Below are positions 45,103-54,921 of a DNA stretch of 64,000 nt, one piece after another; within the stretch, counting starts at the first letter, position 1; each line of letters begins with the position of its first letter. Both the position numbers and the translations under genes were made by a program. Source of the stretch: Fredinandcohnia aciditolerans. GTDB taxonomy: Bacteria > Bacillota > Bacilli > Bacillales > Bacillaceae_L. The notes below the pieces were generated by a model. The model saw only the letters and a program-made list of their open reading frames with translations. It did not search any database and was not told where the DNA came from. The stretch covers positions 43,121 through 107,120 of the forward strand of contig QGHH01000016.1 of assembly GCA_003640645.1 (NCBI GenBank), written 5' to 3'.

Positions 45103-45345
45103 TCAAATGCGCCTTGGCGTATTTGCGCCAGAATTTTAGGCCCACACGCGGTGGGTCATAAAGACATTGCCACAGGATGTGGCGCTATTAGTCTTTAATC
45201 TTTCTGCTCGAAAAATTTCCAATGTAAAATCGTGGCATACGCCGGAGGCTTAACTTTATTTAGCCAATGATTGAACGCCTAATGTAAAGTTATACCGTAC
45301 ATACATCCCACCACTTAGATAAGTAGAGTATTCTGCTGAATAAAG
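45103..45345. repeat. Structured intergenic element between noc and rsmG
   Basis: This stretch in the 398-base gap has stacked hairpins: GCGCCTTGGCGTATTTGCGCC, CCCAC-ACGCG-GTGGG, GCCAC-AGGAT-GTGGC, and an inverted pair TTAACTTTATT (about 45249) / AATAAAGTTAA (about 45340). It resembles a family of dispersed Bacillaceae intergenic sequences I recall, but copy number cannot be tested here. No gene is seen. Confidence 0.5.
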
Positions 45346-45450
45346 TTAATAATTCTCTATTTTCTCTCTCATTCCTTCTATTATAACACGGATTTTGCAA
45401 AAATCTTACTATCTTTCTACTAATTCATGTTGAAACAAATTTACAATGTA

Positions 45451-45487
45451 AAAAAAGGTTCACCAATAGATTATTTAATTGGTGAAC
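45451..45487 (-). terminator. Terminator overlapping the rsmG stop
   Basis: Minus-strand GTTCACCAAT / ATTGGTGAAC followed by CTTTTTTT. The left arm lies within the last rsmG codons. Confidence 0.85.
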
Positions 45488-46187
45488 GATTTGGTGTTCC
45501 CGGTTTACGTGGGTATTTTTTTGGTGTTGGTTTTTTCTTATCGATAATCACAATATTTCGGTCACTTTTTTCAATAGGTAATAAAAAGTGATGTACATCT
45601 CTTACTTGACCGCCTAGTGTTGTGATGGCTTTCTTGCCATCCTCTAGTTCCTCTGCAACAGAAGCTGCTTTCATCGCAATAAATGTTCCATCTACTTTCA
45701 CAAGAGGCAAGCATAGTTCACTTAACACAGACATTCTAGCAACTGCTCTTGCCATCACAATATCAAAAGTCTCTCTAATATCTTGCTTTTGCCCAAAGGT
45801 TTCAGCACGATCGTGATAGAATGTCATATTTTTCAGCTCTAATGCCTTCGAAAGCTCCTCTAGAAACGTTATTCGCTTTTGTAGTGAATCCACTATTGAA
45901 ATTTTTAGATGCGGAAAGCAAATTTTAAGTGGGATGCTTGGAAATCCAGCACCCGCTCCAACATCACAGATTGAAGCTTCTTTGGAAAAATCAAAATAAA
46001 ATGCGGCAGAAACAGAATCAAAAAAATGTTTTAAATACACCTCTGGCTTATCTGTAATCGCCGTAAGGTTCATTTTTTCATTCCATTCCACTAACAAGTT
46101 GTAATACGTTTCAAACTGATTAAGTTGGGTTGGAGAAAGGGATATCCCCTTCTCTTCCAACATAGTTGTAAATAATGAAGTGTCCAT
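45471..46187 (-). CDS. rsmG: 16S rRNA (guanine-527-N7)-methyltransferase RsmG (GidB)
   Basis: 238 aa. AdoMet-binding motif [16 protein letters not shown], catalytic-site [17 protein letters not shown], and a basic tail ([18 protein letters not shown]). It makes m7G527 in the 530 loop; loss gives low-level streptomycin resistance. It follows mnmG by 15 bases in the mnmE-mnmG-rsmG group. Confidence 0.97.
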   Translation of the reverse strand: MDTSLFTTMLEEKGISLSPTQLNQFETYYNLLVEWNEKMNLTAITDKPEVYLKHFFDSVSAAFYFDFSKEASICDVGAGAGFPSIPLKICFPHLKISIVDSLQKRITFLEELSKALELKNMTFYHDRAETFGQKQDIRETFDIVMARAVARMSVLSELCLPLVKVDGTFIAMKAASVAEELEDGKKAITTLGGQVRDVHHFLLPIEKSDRNIVIIDKKKPTPKKYPRKPGTPNRSPIK

Positions 46188-46202
46188 TTTTTTCTCTCCT
46201 AG

Positions 46203-48086
46203 TTAATTTACGCGAGCAATTTTTCCTTGCTCAAGATATACGAGTAAAATGGAAATATCAGCAGGATTTACACCTGAAATCCTTGAAGCTTGAGCAATAG
46301 ATAGAGGGTGTACTTCCTTTAAATTCGCTCTCGCTTCATTAGCTAAGCCAGAGATTGCATCATAATCAATGTTTTCTGGAATTTTCTTATCTTCCATTCG
46401 TTTAAGTTTGTCAACTTGCTGCAAGGATTTTTGAATATACCCTTCATACTTGATTTGAATTTCAATTTGTTCCGCAACATCAGGGTGAATCTCTTGCTCG
46501 CTTGGAGCCAATTTGCGTATATGATCATATGTCATTTCTGGACGTTTTAGCAAATCACTTGCTAAAATTCCATCCTTTAGTTCACTTCCACCAACAGAGC
46601 GGATTAATTCTTGTACTTCGTCGCTTGGTTTAATTCTAACCCCTTGGAGACGCTCCATCTCTTGTTGAATAGCGGTCTTTTTATTCAGGAACAATTGGAA
46701 TCTTTCTTCTGGAATCAAGCCAATCTCATGGCCTAGCTCCGTTAATCGCAAATCTGCATTGTCATGACGAAGAAGTAAACGATATTCGGCACGAGAAGTT
46801 AATAAACGATAAGGCTCAGCAGTGCCTTTTGTTACTAAATCATCAATAAGTACGCCAATATAGGCATCTGAACGACTTAAAATCACTTCATCTTTGCCAA
46901 GGGCACGGCGCCCTGCATTAATACCGGCCATGATTCCTTGTGCTGCAGCTTCCTCATATCCAGAGGTTCCATTTATTTGACCTGCTGTATAGAGGTTTTT
47001 AATTTTTTTTGTTTCTAGTGTTGGCCATAGTTGTGTAGGTACAATTGCATCGTATTCAATCGCATATCCTGGTCTCATCATTTGTGCATTTTCAAGTCCT
47101 GGGACAGATGCGATTAAACGATGTTGAACATCCTCAGGTAAGCTTGTAGATAGTCCCTGTACATAGACTTCCTGAGTATTTCTACCTTCTGGCTCAAGGA
47201 AGATTTGATGTCTAGGCTTATCATGGAAACGAACAACTTTATCCTCAATCGAAGGACAATAACGTGGTCCTGTACCTTTAATCATGCCAGAATACATGGG
47301 TGAACGATGAAGGTTAGCATCAATGATCTGATGTGTTTCTTCACTTGTATATGTTAACCAGCATGGAAGCTGATCGGTAATGTATTTAGTCGTTTCATAA
47401 GAAAATGCTCTTGGTGTTTCATCACCAGGTTGAATTTCTGTTTTACTATAATCAATCGTATGACTATTTACCCTTGGCGGTGTTCCCGTTTTAAAACGAA
47501 CTAAATTAAAACCTAACTCCTCAAGATGCTCTGATAACTTTATAGACGGTTGCTGGTTATTTGGGCCACTTGAATACTTTAATTCACCAAGGATGATTTC
47601 ACCCCGTAAAAATGTACCTGTTGTAATGACAACTGTATTTGCACGATATTCTGCACCCGTATTGGTAATAACACCTTTACATACATCATCCTCAACAATT
47701 AAACGTTCAACCATCCCTTGAACAAGAGTTAAATTCTGTTCATTTTCTAATGTTTTTTTCATTTCATGCTGATAAGAAAACTTGTCTGCCTGAGCACGTA
47801 ACGCACGCACTGCAGGACCTTTTCCTGTGTTAAGCATTCTCATCTGAATATGAGTTTTATCGATATTTTTCGCCATTTCTCCGCCCAAGGCATCAATTTC
47901 ACGGACAACTGTCCCTTTTGCAGGTCCACCTATAGAGGGATTACATGGCATAAACGCAACCATATCTAGGTTGATTGTTAAAACAAGTGTTTTTGCACCT
48001 AATCGCGCTGAAGCTAAGCCTGCTTCACATCCTGCATGACCAGCACCGATCACGACGACATCGTAATATCCGGCATCATAGCTCAA
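46203..48086 (-). CDS. mnmG: tRNA uridine-34 carboxymethylaminomethyl synthesis FAD enzyme MnmG (GidA)
   Basis: 627 aa from TTG 48086, which follows GAGGAGG; the frame is open 22 codons upstream, but family alignment and this site fix the start. FAD motif [18 protein letters not shown], conserved [19 protein letters not shown], active-site cysteines near [10 protein letters not shown] and MIKGTG, and the C-terminal helical MnmE/tRNA-binding domain. With MnmE it installs cmnm5 on the wobble uridine. It lies downstream of mnmE, but a 225-bp inverted-repeat element separates them. Confidence 0.97.
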   Translation of the reverse strand: MSYDAGYYDVVVIGAGHAGCEAGLASARLGAKTLVLTINLDMVAFMPCNPSIGGPAKGTVVREIDALGGEMAKNIDKTHIQMRMLNTGKGPAVRALRAQADKFSYQHEMKKTLENEQNLTLVQGMVERLIVEDDVCKGVITNTGAEYRANTVVITTGTFLRGEIILGELKYSSGPNNQQPSIKLSEHLEELGFNLVRFKTGTPPRVNSHTIDYSKTEIQPGDETPRAFSYETTKYITDQLPCWLTYTSEETHQIIDANLHRSPMYSGMIKGTGPRYCPSIEDKVVRFHDKPRHQIFLEPEGRNTQEVYVQGLSTSLPEDVQHRLIASVPGLENAQMMRPGYAIEYDAIVPTQLWPTLETKKIKNLYTAGQINGTSGYEEAAAQGIMAGINAGRRALGKDEVILSRSDAYIGVLIDDLVTKGTAEPYRLLTSRAEYRLLLRHDNADLRLTELGHEIGLIPEERFQLFLNKKTAIQQEMERLQGVRIKPSDEVQELIRSVGGSELKDGILASDLLKRPEMTYDHIRKLAPSEQEIHPDVAEQIEIQIKYEGYIQKSLQQVDKLKRMEDKKIPENIDYDAISGLANEARANLKEVHPLSIAQASRISGVNPADISILLVYLEQGKIARVN

Positions 48087-48107
48087 TTTATTTTCCTCCT
48101 CTTTAAG

Positions 48108-48332
48108 GATGTTCAAAAAGTCAGCTGAAAATGACACATCGAATTTCTTCAAAAATTGCTCCGAGAAAATGTTAAATAACTAGGTTATGCGCTTGCGTCT
48201 ACTCGTTTATTCTTGAAGTCAATTCCTCTGCGCAAGGCTGGAAGGATGTTAACTCAAGCAGTTGCCTCGCTCGACTACTCAAAACTGCGTCACCTTGAAC
48301 TCCTTGGTCCTTTTCAGCGTCCTTTTGAACTC
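48108..48332. repeat. Element with ~27-bp imperfect terminal inverted repeats between mnmE and mnmG
   Basis: The left end GTTCAAAAAGTCAGCTGAAA (from 48111) matches the complement of the right end, GTCCTTTTCAGCGTCCTTTT (48307-48326), over about 27 bases with few differences. The 225 bases between the gene ends carry no credible ORF. It looks like a non-autonomous mobile or dispersed repeat in an otherwise compact operon. Confidence 0.7.
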
Positions 48333-48343
48333 TAATTTATTTT

Positions 48344-49720
48344 CTATTTGCCTAAACAAAATTGTGAGAATAGCTGATTAATTAGACTTTCATGTACAGC
48401 ATCTCCAATAATTTCCCCTAACAGCTCCCAGGTTCTTGTTAAATCAATTTGAACCATATCGATTGGTAGATCCGATTCTGTCCCTGATATGGCATCCTCA
48501 ATTGACTTTTTCGCTTGTGTTAGCAAAGCAATATGGCGGGAGTTAGAAACATATGTTAAATCATTTGCTTCAACAGTTCCAGTAAAAAACAATGATGAAA
48601 TAGCTTTTTCTAAAGCATCTACCCCTTTTTCTTCAAGTAAAGAGGTTGTTACGACTGGCTTGTCTTTAGCAAGTTCCTTAACCTTCTCCATATTAATTTT
48701 TTGTGGAAGGTCTGTTTTATTGATGATCACTATTGTTTCCATACCTGAAATAGCCTCAAATAAGCGCTCGTCCTCTTCTGTAAGCTCTTCTCCATAGTTT
48801 AAAACAAGTAATAGTAGATCAGCTTTTTTCAGTACCTCTCGGGAACGCTCTACTCCAATCCGTTCGACAATATCCTCTGTTTCACGGATTCCAGCTGTAT
48901 CAACAAGACGTAGTGGAACACCTCGAACATTTACGTATTCCTCAATTACATCACGAGTTGTACCAGGAATATCGGTAACAATGGCCTTGTTTTCATGAAC
49001 AAGACTATTTAATAAAGATGACTTCCCTACATTCGGCCTACCTATAATAACAGTAGATAAGCCTTCTCGTAAAATTTTTCCTTGGTTGGAGGTTTCTAAT
49101 AACTTTATAATTTCATCGCGCACATGTTTCGCTTTTTTCAGCAAGACGTGATGCGTCATTTCCTCGACATCATCATATTCAGGGTAATCGATATTAACTT
49201 CAATATGGGCTAATGTTTCAAGTAATTCCTGACGTAATTGGTTAATGAGGGTCGATAGTCTCCCTTCCATTTGACCAATTGCAACATTCATTGCACGGTC
49301 AGTCTTCGCTCGGATCAAATCCATGACTGCCTCTGCCTGAGAAAGGTCAATACGTCCATTTAAAAACGCACGCTTTGTGAACTCTCCTGGCTCAGCTAGT
49401 CTCGCTCCATTTGTAAGTACAAGTTGCAGGACCCGATTAACCGATACAAGTCCCCCATGGCAGTTAATTTCAATTACATCCTCTCTTGTGAAAGTCTTTG
49501 GTCCCCTCATCAAGGTAAGCATTACTTCCTCAACAACCTGGTTTGTATCTGGATCAACGATATGTCCATAATGAATGGTATGCGAATCAACCTCTTTTAG
49601 ATTCTTCCCTTTAAATACTCGGTTTGCAATATCAATTGCTTCATCCCCGCTTAATCGAACAATCGCAATTGCTCCTTCTCCCATTGGAGTTGAAATTGCT
49701 GCTATTGTATCAAACTCCAT
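48344..49720 (-). CDS. mnmE: tRNA modification GTPase MnmE (TrmE/ThdF)
   Basis: 458 aa. N-terminal formyl-THF-binding domain (about 1-120, [20 protein letters not shown]), helical domain, G domain with [28 protein letters not shown] and NKTD, and the conserved C-terminal cysteine in FCLGK. Partner of MnmG in wobble-uridine modification. Confidence 0.97.
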   Translation of the reverse strand: MEFDTIAAISTPMGEGAIAIVRLSGDEAIDIANRVFKGKNLKEVDSHTIHYGHIVDPDTNQVVEEVMLTLMRGPKTFTREDVIEINCHGGLVSVNRVLQLVLTNGARLAEPGEFTKRAFLNGRIDLSQAEAVMDLIRAKTDRAMNVAIGQMEGRLSTLINQLRQELLETLAHIEVNIDYPEYDDVEEMTHHVLLKKAKHVRDEIIKLLETSNQGKILREGLSTVIIGRPNVGKSSLLNSLVHENKAIVTDIPGTTRDVIEEYVNVRGVPLRLVDTAGIRETEDIVERIGVERSREVLKKADLLLLVLNYGEELTEEDERLFEAISGMETIVIINKTDLPQKINMEKVKELAKDKPVVTTSLLEEKGVDALEKAISSLFFTGTVEANDLTYVSNSRHIALLTQAKKSIEDAISGTESDLPIDMVQIDLTRTWELLGEIIGDAVHESLINQLFSQFCLGK

Positions 49721-49782
49721 TTCTTCACCTTCTTTATATCAACATTCCAAATGCTTCTATTTAACATGACTTTTTTTAAACC

Positions 49783-49905
49783 TGTGAATAACTTTTATCA
49801 TTCACTTTTTTACTAGTATTACCTATTTATCCACAAGGATAACAAATCCTAGTTTTCCCAAAACAAAAACCATACTCCATTTTATCTTATCCACATGTGA
49901 ATAAC
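49783..49905. promoter_or_regulatory. DnaA-box cluster between jag and mnmE
   Basis: Perfect TTATCCACA at 49827-49835 and 49888-49896, and TGTGAATAA (TTATTCACA) at 49783-49791 and 49897-49905. The last two sites abut in opposite orientation. A DnaA-binding cluster at jag is known in B. subtilis. Otherwise the 326-base gap 49721-50046 is empty. Confidence 0.75.
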
Positions 49906-50008
49906 AATAATAGAGAATACTCTTAAACGCAATAAATTACCTTTATTCGTGTTCTATAACAGGTGGCATTTTGATAAATCCTACTTCCTACTTCCTGTAA
50001 AATTGCAC

Positions 50009-50034
50009 AAAAAAAACCTAGGCAATCGCCTAGG
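50009..50034 (-). terminator. Terminator of the rpmH-rnpA-yidC-jag transcript
   Basis: Minus-strand CCTAGGC-GATT-GCCTAGG followed by TTTTTTTT, 13 bases after jag. Confidence 0.92.
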
Positions 50035-50046
50035 CTTCTTTTTATA

Positions 50047-50667
50047 TTACTCTACTGGTGAAATCACGATATGTCGATTTGGATCAGATCCACTTGATGA
50101 TGTCTTAACCTTTTTATGATTTGCAAGAGTTGTGTGAATGACTTTTCTTTCATAAGAAGGCATTGGTTCCAACTTCACATCTTGCTTCGTGCGACTTACT
50201 TTATCTGCAAGTCTCTCCGCTAATTGAATCAAGGTTTCTTCACGACGCCCTCGATAGTTTTCAGCATCCACCATAATATTTAAATATTGATCGGAAAATC
50301 GATTTGCTACCAATTGTGTCAAATATTGGAGCGAATTTAAAGTTTGTCCCCTTTTTCCGATAAGAACCGACATTTTTTCACCTGATAGCTGGAATGTAAC
50401 ATTTTTTCCATTCCGCGTAACATCTAATTTTGCTGGTATCCCCATAGTTAGAACAACACTATCCAAATACTCCTGTGCCTTTTCTACTGGATCATCCTTT
50501 ACTGTTACTTTAACAACAGCTGGCTTCGTTCCAAAAATTCCAAATATCCCTTTTTTACCTTCATCGATGATTTGTATGTCGGTGCGGTCTCTTGTTGTGT
50601 TAAGTTGAGCTAAAGCTGATTCTACTGCTTCATCGACGGTTTGCCCTGTAGCAGTTACTTGTTTCAC
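50047..50667 (-). CDS. jag: RNA-binding protein Jag (KhpB)
   Basis: 206 aa. N-terminal Jag domain (1-50, [19 protein letters not shown]), KH domain about 75-150 ([14 protein letters not shown] with the GxxG loop GKRG), and C-terminal R3H (about 150-205, [14 protein letters not shown]). An RNA chaperone-like partner of KhpA affecting cell division and elongation in Gram-positives. Its start overlaps the yidC stop by 4 bases. Confidence 0.96.
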   Translation of the reverse strand: MKQVTATGQTVDEAVESALAQLNTTRDRTDIQIIDEGKKGIFGIFGTKPAVVKVTVKDDPVEKAQEYLDSVVLTMGIPAKLDVTRNGKNVTFQLSGEKMSVLIGKRGQTLNSLQYLTQLVANRFSDQYLNIMVDAENYRGRREETLIQLAERLADKVSRTKQDVKLEPMPSYERKVIHTTLANHKKVKTSSSGSDPNRHIVISPVE

Positions 50668-51440
50668 TTTTTGGCTCCTCCCGCATTTCCAGATTTAGCT
50701 GCTCTAATATCTGGACCTTTAATTAAAATCGTTTGAACAATCATAAAGATATTACCTACAACCCAGTATAATGCTAAAGCTGCTGGGAATTGAAATGCAA
50801 AGATTACAATCATAATTGGCATTAACCATAACATCATTGCCATTTGCGGATTGTTTTCCATCCCCATCATTGTAATCTTTTGCTGAATAAATGTGGTCAC
50901 ACCTGCAACTATAGGAAGAATATAATATGGATCCGATTCTCCAAGATCAAACCATAGGAAATTATGCTCAGCAATTTCTCTCGTTCTCATAATCGCATGG
51001 TAAAAACCAATTAAAATTGGCATTTGAATCAATAATGGGAAACATCCAGCCAATGGATTGACACCATGCTTTTGGAATAGCTGCATTGTTTCTTGTTGTA
51101 GCTTTTGTTGAGTAGCTTGGTCCTTCGAGCTGTACTTTTCACGAAGTTCTTTAAGCTCAGGTTGTATAGCCTGCATTGCCTTCGAGCTTTTCGTTTGTTT
51201 AATCATTAATGGTAATAATGCAAAACGAATCAAAAGAGTTACAATAATAATGGCTAAACCATAGTTTGATTCTCCAAATAGTTCTGCAAAATAAGTAATA
51301 AGCCAGGATAACGGATAAACAAAATATTTGTTCCAGAACCCTGTGCTTTCTGCGGTAATCGGTTCATTGACCTGGGTACACCCAGATAGTAGTAGAACTA
51401 ATCCTATTAGCGCACTTATTAATAATATTCGCCTTTTCAA
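50664..51440 (-). CDS. spoIIIJ: Membrane insertase YidC1 / SpoIIIJ
   Basis: 258 aa. Lipoprotein signal ([15 protein letters not shown], lipobox LSGC), then five membrane helices of the YidC/Oxa1 fold; the positively charged groove arginine lies in [12 protein letters not shown] hydrophilic loop [13 protein letters not shown] follows the second segment. Inserts membrane proteins and, in B. subtilis, is needed for forespore sigma-G activity. Lies between rnpA and jag. Confidence 0.96.
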   Translation of the reverse strand: MKRRILLISALIGLVLLLSGCTQVNEPITAESTGFWNKYFVYPLSWLITYFAELFGESNYGLAIIIVTLLIRFALLPLMIKQTKSSKAMQAIQPELKELREKYSSKDQATQQKLQQETMQLFQKHGVNPLAGCFPLLIQMPILIGFYHAIMRTREIAEHNFLWFDLGESDPYYILPIVAGVTTFIQQKITMMGMENNPQMAMMLWLMPIMIVIFAFQFPAALALYWVVGNIFMIVQTILIKGPDIRAAKSGNAGGAKK

Positions 51441-51587
51441 CTACTTTTCCTCCTAGTATTAAATATCTAAAGGTAAATATGTATGCCTTCTATTTTTCAA
51501 CATATTCATTCTTAGAAAAATCGATCTGTTCCTTTGTATTCTAACATCTTTGTATGAAAATTTCTTTCTTTCCTTTGAAAAAATCTT

Positions 51588-51935
51588 CTATTTTTGCACT
51601 TTTTTTAATACTTTTGCCACCTTCAATACATGAAGAAGGCTTTTCTCCACTTCAGCATAACTCATCTCAGCAACCGGCTTCCTGGCAATGATCACATAAT
51701 CCTTGATTTGAACTTGATCTTTGTGTTCAAGAAAGAATTGGCGAATTAATCTTTTAATTCTGTTTCTAGTAACAGCGTTTCCAATTTTTTTGCTCACTGA
51801 TAAGCCGATGCGAAAATGTTCAAGCTCATCCCGCTCATAAACATAAACGATAAATTGCCGATTAGCCGAAGATTTTCCCGACTTAAACACCGTTTGAAAA
51901 TCTTGATTTTTTTTTATACGGTATTCTTTTTTCAT
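51588..51935 (-). CDS. rnpA: Ribonuclease P protein component
   Basis: 115 aa. Basic, with the RNR motif in [11 protein letters not shown] and the N-terminal [19 protein letters not shown], typical RnpA. It supports the RNase P RNA in trimming tRNA 5' ends. rpmH lies upstream with a hairpin between them. Confidence 0.97.
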   Translation of the reverse strand: MKKEYRIKKNQDFQTVFKSGKSSANRQFIVYVYERDELEHFRIGLSVSKKIGNAVTRNRIKRLIRQFFLEHKDQVQIKDYVIIARKPVAEMSYAEVEKSLLHVLKVAKVLKKVQK

Positions 51936-52057
51936 CTTTTACAACTCCCGTACGACGAAACAACGTTCAATTTCTATGATCTATTCCCTCTGTCTAGTTG
52001 TCGTTTCCACTTTTCATAGTATGGGCAATAGAAAAATCGAAATAAACCTTTTTATTG

Positions 52058-52084
52058 AAAAAAAGACCACTGAGCTTTCAGTGG
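52058..52084 (-). terminator. Terminator or attenuator between rpmH and rnpA
   Basis: Minus-strand GCCACTGA / TCAGTGGT stem followed by CTTTTTTT. It may lower rnpA relative to rpmH expression. Confidence 0.8.
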
Positions 52085-52085
52085 C

Positions 52086-52220
52086 CTATGCTGATAATAC
52101 TTTTCTTCCTTTTTGACGACGACGAGCAAGAACTTTACGTCCGTTTTTTGAGCTCATACGACTACGGAAACCGTGAACTTTGCTGTGCTTACGCTTGCTT
52201 GGTTGATATGTTCTTTTCAT
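52086..52220 (-). CDS. rpmH: 50S ribosomal protein L34
   Basis: 44 aa, too short for usual ORF lists: [20 protein letters not shown], then [20 protein letters not shown] and VLSA, unmistakably L34. It starts at ATG 52218-52220, preceded by GGGAGG at 8 bases, and is the first gene of the leftward rpmH-rnpA-yidC-jag group, facing away from dnaA as in all Bacillus origins. Confidence 0.98.
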   Translation of the reverse strand: MKRTYQPSKRKHSKVHGFRSRMSSKNGRKVLARRRQKGRKVLSA

Positions 52221-52278
52221 TTATATGACACCTCCCTGAGGAATTAACTCTCAAATTATACATCAGACAGTCTTACTA

Positions 52279-52308
52279 ATTATATTGAAAACCTATAAAA
52301 AATGTCAA
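52279..52308 (-). promoter_or_regulatory. Sigma-A promoter of rpmH
   Basis: Perfect TTGACA (52303-52308) and TATAAT (52279-52284) on the minus strand with an 18-base spacer, 59 bases before rpmH. Confidence 0.9.
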
Positions 52309-52541
52309 CCTTATTTGAAATACTATATTTTGGATAAGAATTTTTTGTTTAAAAAAAGGGAATTATGATCTTGAACTGCTACTTGCTAATTTCCTCAGTT
52401 TTAAAATTCCCTACCCCTCAAATTCTAATTGGTCTGATTCCATTAATAATTTTACTTCCTCCTTATATAGGTAAAATGCACCTCTGAGACAGAACTTCTT
52501 ACGCACTAGTCCCAACTTAACCACAGGACGTGGTAATTTTG

Positions 52542-52852
52542 GTCGTCCATTTTTTTCGTTTCTGGGCAAGCCACTTTCACCTTTTCTACTTGTCCAGCTT
52601 CAACGCAAGAAATTCGGGAAACTTCACCTCTTCCTGCTTCGGCAATCAGCGCCTCTTTGTCGAAGCCTCCAGTTTCCTCATTTCTGAGCAAGGCGTTTCA
52701 GCTTTTCATTTTGTCCAGCTCCAGCGGCTAGAAACTCGAGAAATTTCATCTCCTCCGGTAGAGGCAAAGAACGCCTCTTTGTCGGAACTTCCAATTTTCT
52801 CATTTCTTGGCAAGCCGCTTGTGCTTTTCTACTTGTGGACAACTTTTTTCGA
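52542..52852. repeat. Imperfect ~120-bp tandem repeat upstream of oriC
   Basis: Three related segments start at 52542, 52659 and 52781 (the last is partial). Each opens GTCG..., then TTTCTGGGCAAGCCACTTTC-like, CTTTTCTACTTGTCCAGCTT-like, and ends in CATCTC...AACGCCTC-like sequence. The GTCCAGCTCCAGCGGCTAG part is the same module as in the element at 18776-19083. No credible gene is present in 52310-53320. Confidence 0.75.
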
Positions 52853-53152
52853 CAGATTTTTTAATCCACAACAATTATCGACAACTTTTACACATCATCT
52901 TGTGTTGTGGATAAACATTTTCCACAAGGTATAGATATTGTGGATAAGTTTTCAAAAACCATTGATTATCTAGTCATTATTTGATATTATAGTTTTGTTT
53001 TCACTCGTAATAAGTTATTAACAATTTTCTTTTATCCACAGAATGTGGATATCATGTGGACAGATTTTTTCACATTGTGAATAATAACTTGTCCACAGTC
53101 AGTGGATTATGTCGAAAAGATGTTTTTCTACTATATTATATAGTTATTCACA
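52844..53152. other. oriC: oriC, dnaA-proximal DnaA-box region (incA/B-like)
   Basis: Boxes seen: TGTGGACAA 52844-52852, TGTGGATAA 52906-52914 and 52939-52947 (perfect), TTATCCACA 53032-53040 (perfect), TGTGGATAT 53044-53052, TGTGAATAA 53076-53084, TTGTCCACA 53089-53097 and TTATTCACA 53144-53152. This AT-rich 300-base stretch directly upstream of dnaA matches the left half of the bipartite Bacillus origin and probably autoregulates dnaA. Confidence 0.9.
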
Positions 53153-53321
53153 AATAGCCGAGTATGTATATTTATAAACTTATATTCATTTGATTAAAAA
53201 TAGCTGCGTAAAGACTTATTTTTATACATTCGATTAATCATAATTAGTAGAAGAAATTTCAGACGTAACATCGTCTAATTACCTTGGTAGGTACAAAATA
53301 ACTAACAAAGGAGGGAGATTG

Positions 53322-54668
53322 TTGGAGAATATTGCAGATTTATGGGCAAAAGCGCTCCAAGAGATAGAGAAAAAATTAAGCAAGCCGAGCTTCGAGACAT
53401 GGCTGAAATCAACAAAAGCCCATGCCCTACAGAACGATACACTTATTATTACTGCTCCCAATGAGTTTGCTAGAGATTGGCTAGAATCTAGATATCTGCA
53501 TCTAATTGCTGAAACAATATATGATCTAACCGGTGCAGAACTCGGAATCAAATTTATTATTCCTCAAAATCAGCTAGATGAAGAATTCGAATTGAAAACA
53601 CCTGAGAAAAAGGCTACGAAAAATGATGAACCAGCTGAAAACTCTCAAAATATGCTCAATCAAAAATACACTTTTGATACATTTGTAATTGGCTCTGGAA
53701 ATCGCTTTGCACATGCTGCATCCTTAGCAGTTGCAGAAGCACCAGCAAAAGCATATAACCCACTCTTCTTATATGGTGGTGTTGGATTAGGTAAAACTCA
53801 TTTAATGCATTCCATTGGTCATTATGTTCAAGAGCACAACCCAAATGCAAAGGTTGTCTACTTATCATCTGAGAAATTTACGAATGAGTTCATTAACTCT
53901 ATAAGGGATAACAAAGCGGTTGAATTTAGAAATAAATACAGAAATGTCGACATCTTACTTATAGATGATATTCAGTTTTTAGCTGGAAAAGAATCAACTC
54001 AAGAAGAATTTTTCCATACGTTCAATACCTTGCATGAGGAAAGTAAGCAAATTGTCATTTCTAGTGACAGACCGCCTAAGGAGATTCCTACTTTAGAAGA
54101 TCGTCTTCGTTCCCGCTTTGAATGGGGATTGATTACCGATATTACCCCTCCTGACCTTGAAACAAGAATTGCAATTCTACGCAAAAAAGCCAAGGCAGAG
54201 GGACTTGATATTCCAAATGAAGTTATGCTATATATCGCGAACCAAATCAACACGAACATTCGTGAGCTTGAAGGTGCGCTTATTCGTATCGTTGCATATT
54301 CTTCTTTAATTAATAAAGATATAAATGCAGACCTAGCTGCAGAAGCTTTAAAAGATATCATTCCAAGTTCTAGACCGAAAGTAATTACAATTTTTGAGAT
54401 TCAAAAGGTCGTTGGGCAGCATTATAGTGTAAAACTTGAGGATTTCAAGGCAAAAAAGCGAACTAAATCCATTGCATTCCCTCGTCAAATTGCGATGTAT
54501 TTATCAAGGGAATTAACAGATTCCTCACTGCCTAAAATTGGAGAAGAGTTTGGTGGCCGTGACCATACAACTGTCATTCATGCTCATGAAAAAATCACAA
54601 AACTATTAAATACAGATACTCAATTACAAAAACAAATAAATGAAATCATTACTCAATTAAAGGGCTAA
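53322..54668 (+). CDS. dnaA: Chromosomal replication initiator DnaA
   Basis: 448 aa from TTG 53322, 7 bases after GGAGG; this gives the family start MENIADLW, one codon inside the open frame. Domain I 1-85, linker, AAA+ domain III about 110-330 with Walker [16 protein letters not shown], Walker [14 protein letters not shown] and the initiator motif, and domain IV with [14 protein letters not shown] that reads DnaA boxes. It binds both flanking box regions, unwinds the DUE and loads helicase. Confidence 0.99.
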   Translation: MENIADLWAKALQEIEKKLSKPSFETWLKSTKAHALQNDTLIITAPNEFARDWLESRYLHLIAETIYDLTGAELGIKFIIPQNQLDEEFELKTPEKKATKNDEPAENSQNMLNQKYTFDTFVIGSGNRFAHAASLAVAEAPAKAYNPLFLYGGVGLGKTHLMHSIGHYVQEHNPNAKVVYLSSEKFTNEFINSIRDNKAVEFRNKYRNVDILLIDDIQFLAGKESTQEEFFHTFNTLHEESKQIVISSDRPPKEIPTLEDRLRSRFEWGLITDITPPDLETRIAILRKKAKAEGLDIPNEVMLYIANQINTNIRELEGALIRIVAYSSLINKDINADLAAEALKDIIPSSRPKVITIFEIQKVVGQHYSVKLEDFKAKKRTKSIAFPRQIAMYLSRELTDSSLPKIGEEFGGRDHTTVIHAHEKITKLLNTDTQLQKQINEIITQLKG

Positions 54669-54749
54669 GGCACATTGATGGTTTCATCTTTTTAATTTGG
54701 ACAAGTACTTGTAACCTGAATACTGTGAATAACTTCTTTGTTGTTGCGC

Positions 54750-54885
54750 ACAGTCTGTCCACATGTGGATAGACTGTTTTCATTTGTTTCTTGCCAGTTA
54801 TCCACATATTCACAGGCCCTACTAGTACTTCTACGATTTTTCTTTTAAAAAATAAATATATATAAACTAAAAGTGTATTCACACG
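54750..54885. other. oriC: oriC, unwinding region between dnaA and dnaN
   Basis: Boxes CTGTCCACA and TGTGGATAG (54756-54773), TTATCCACA (54798-54806, perfect) followed by ATATTCACA. Next comes the GC-rich GGCCC, then TACTAGTACTTCTAC (54818-54832), a run of DnaA-trio triplets, and then an AT-rich tract to about 54880 (ATAAATATATATAAA). This order is that of the B. subtilis basal unwinding system. Confidence 0.88.
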
Positions 54886-54921
54886 AAATCAAAAATAGAA
54901 CTATCTTTAGGAGGATTTTTG

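Noticed and set aside
48878-48893. Possible fifth parS (TGTTTCACGGATTCCA) in mnmE
   Set aside because: Only the left half-site matches; the right half has several mismatches.
52506-52934. ORFs on both strands upstream of dnaA
   Set aside because: They sit in the 120-bp tandem repeat and the DnaA-box region; no plausible start.
53150-53320. Promoter of dnaA
   Set aside because: Several weak -10-like hexamers (TATATT, CATAAT) exist but none has a convincing -35 at the right distance, so I did not annotate one.
54649-54882. 77-codon minus-strand ORF between dnaA and dnaN
   Set aside because: It runs through the DnaA boxes and the DUE; noncoding origin sequence.
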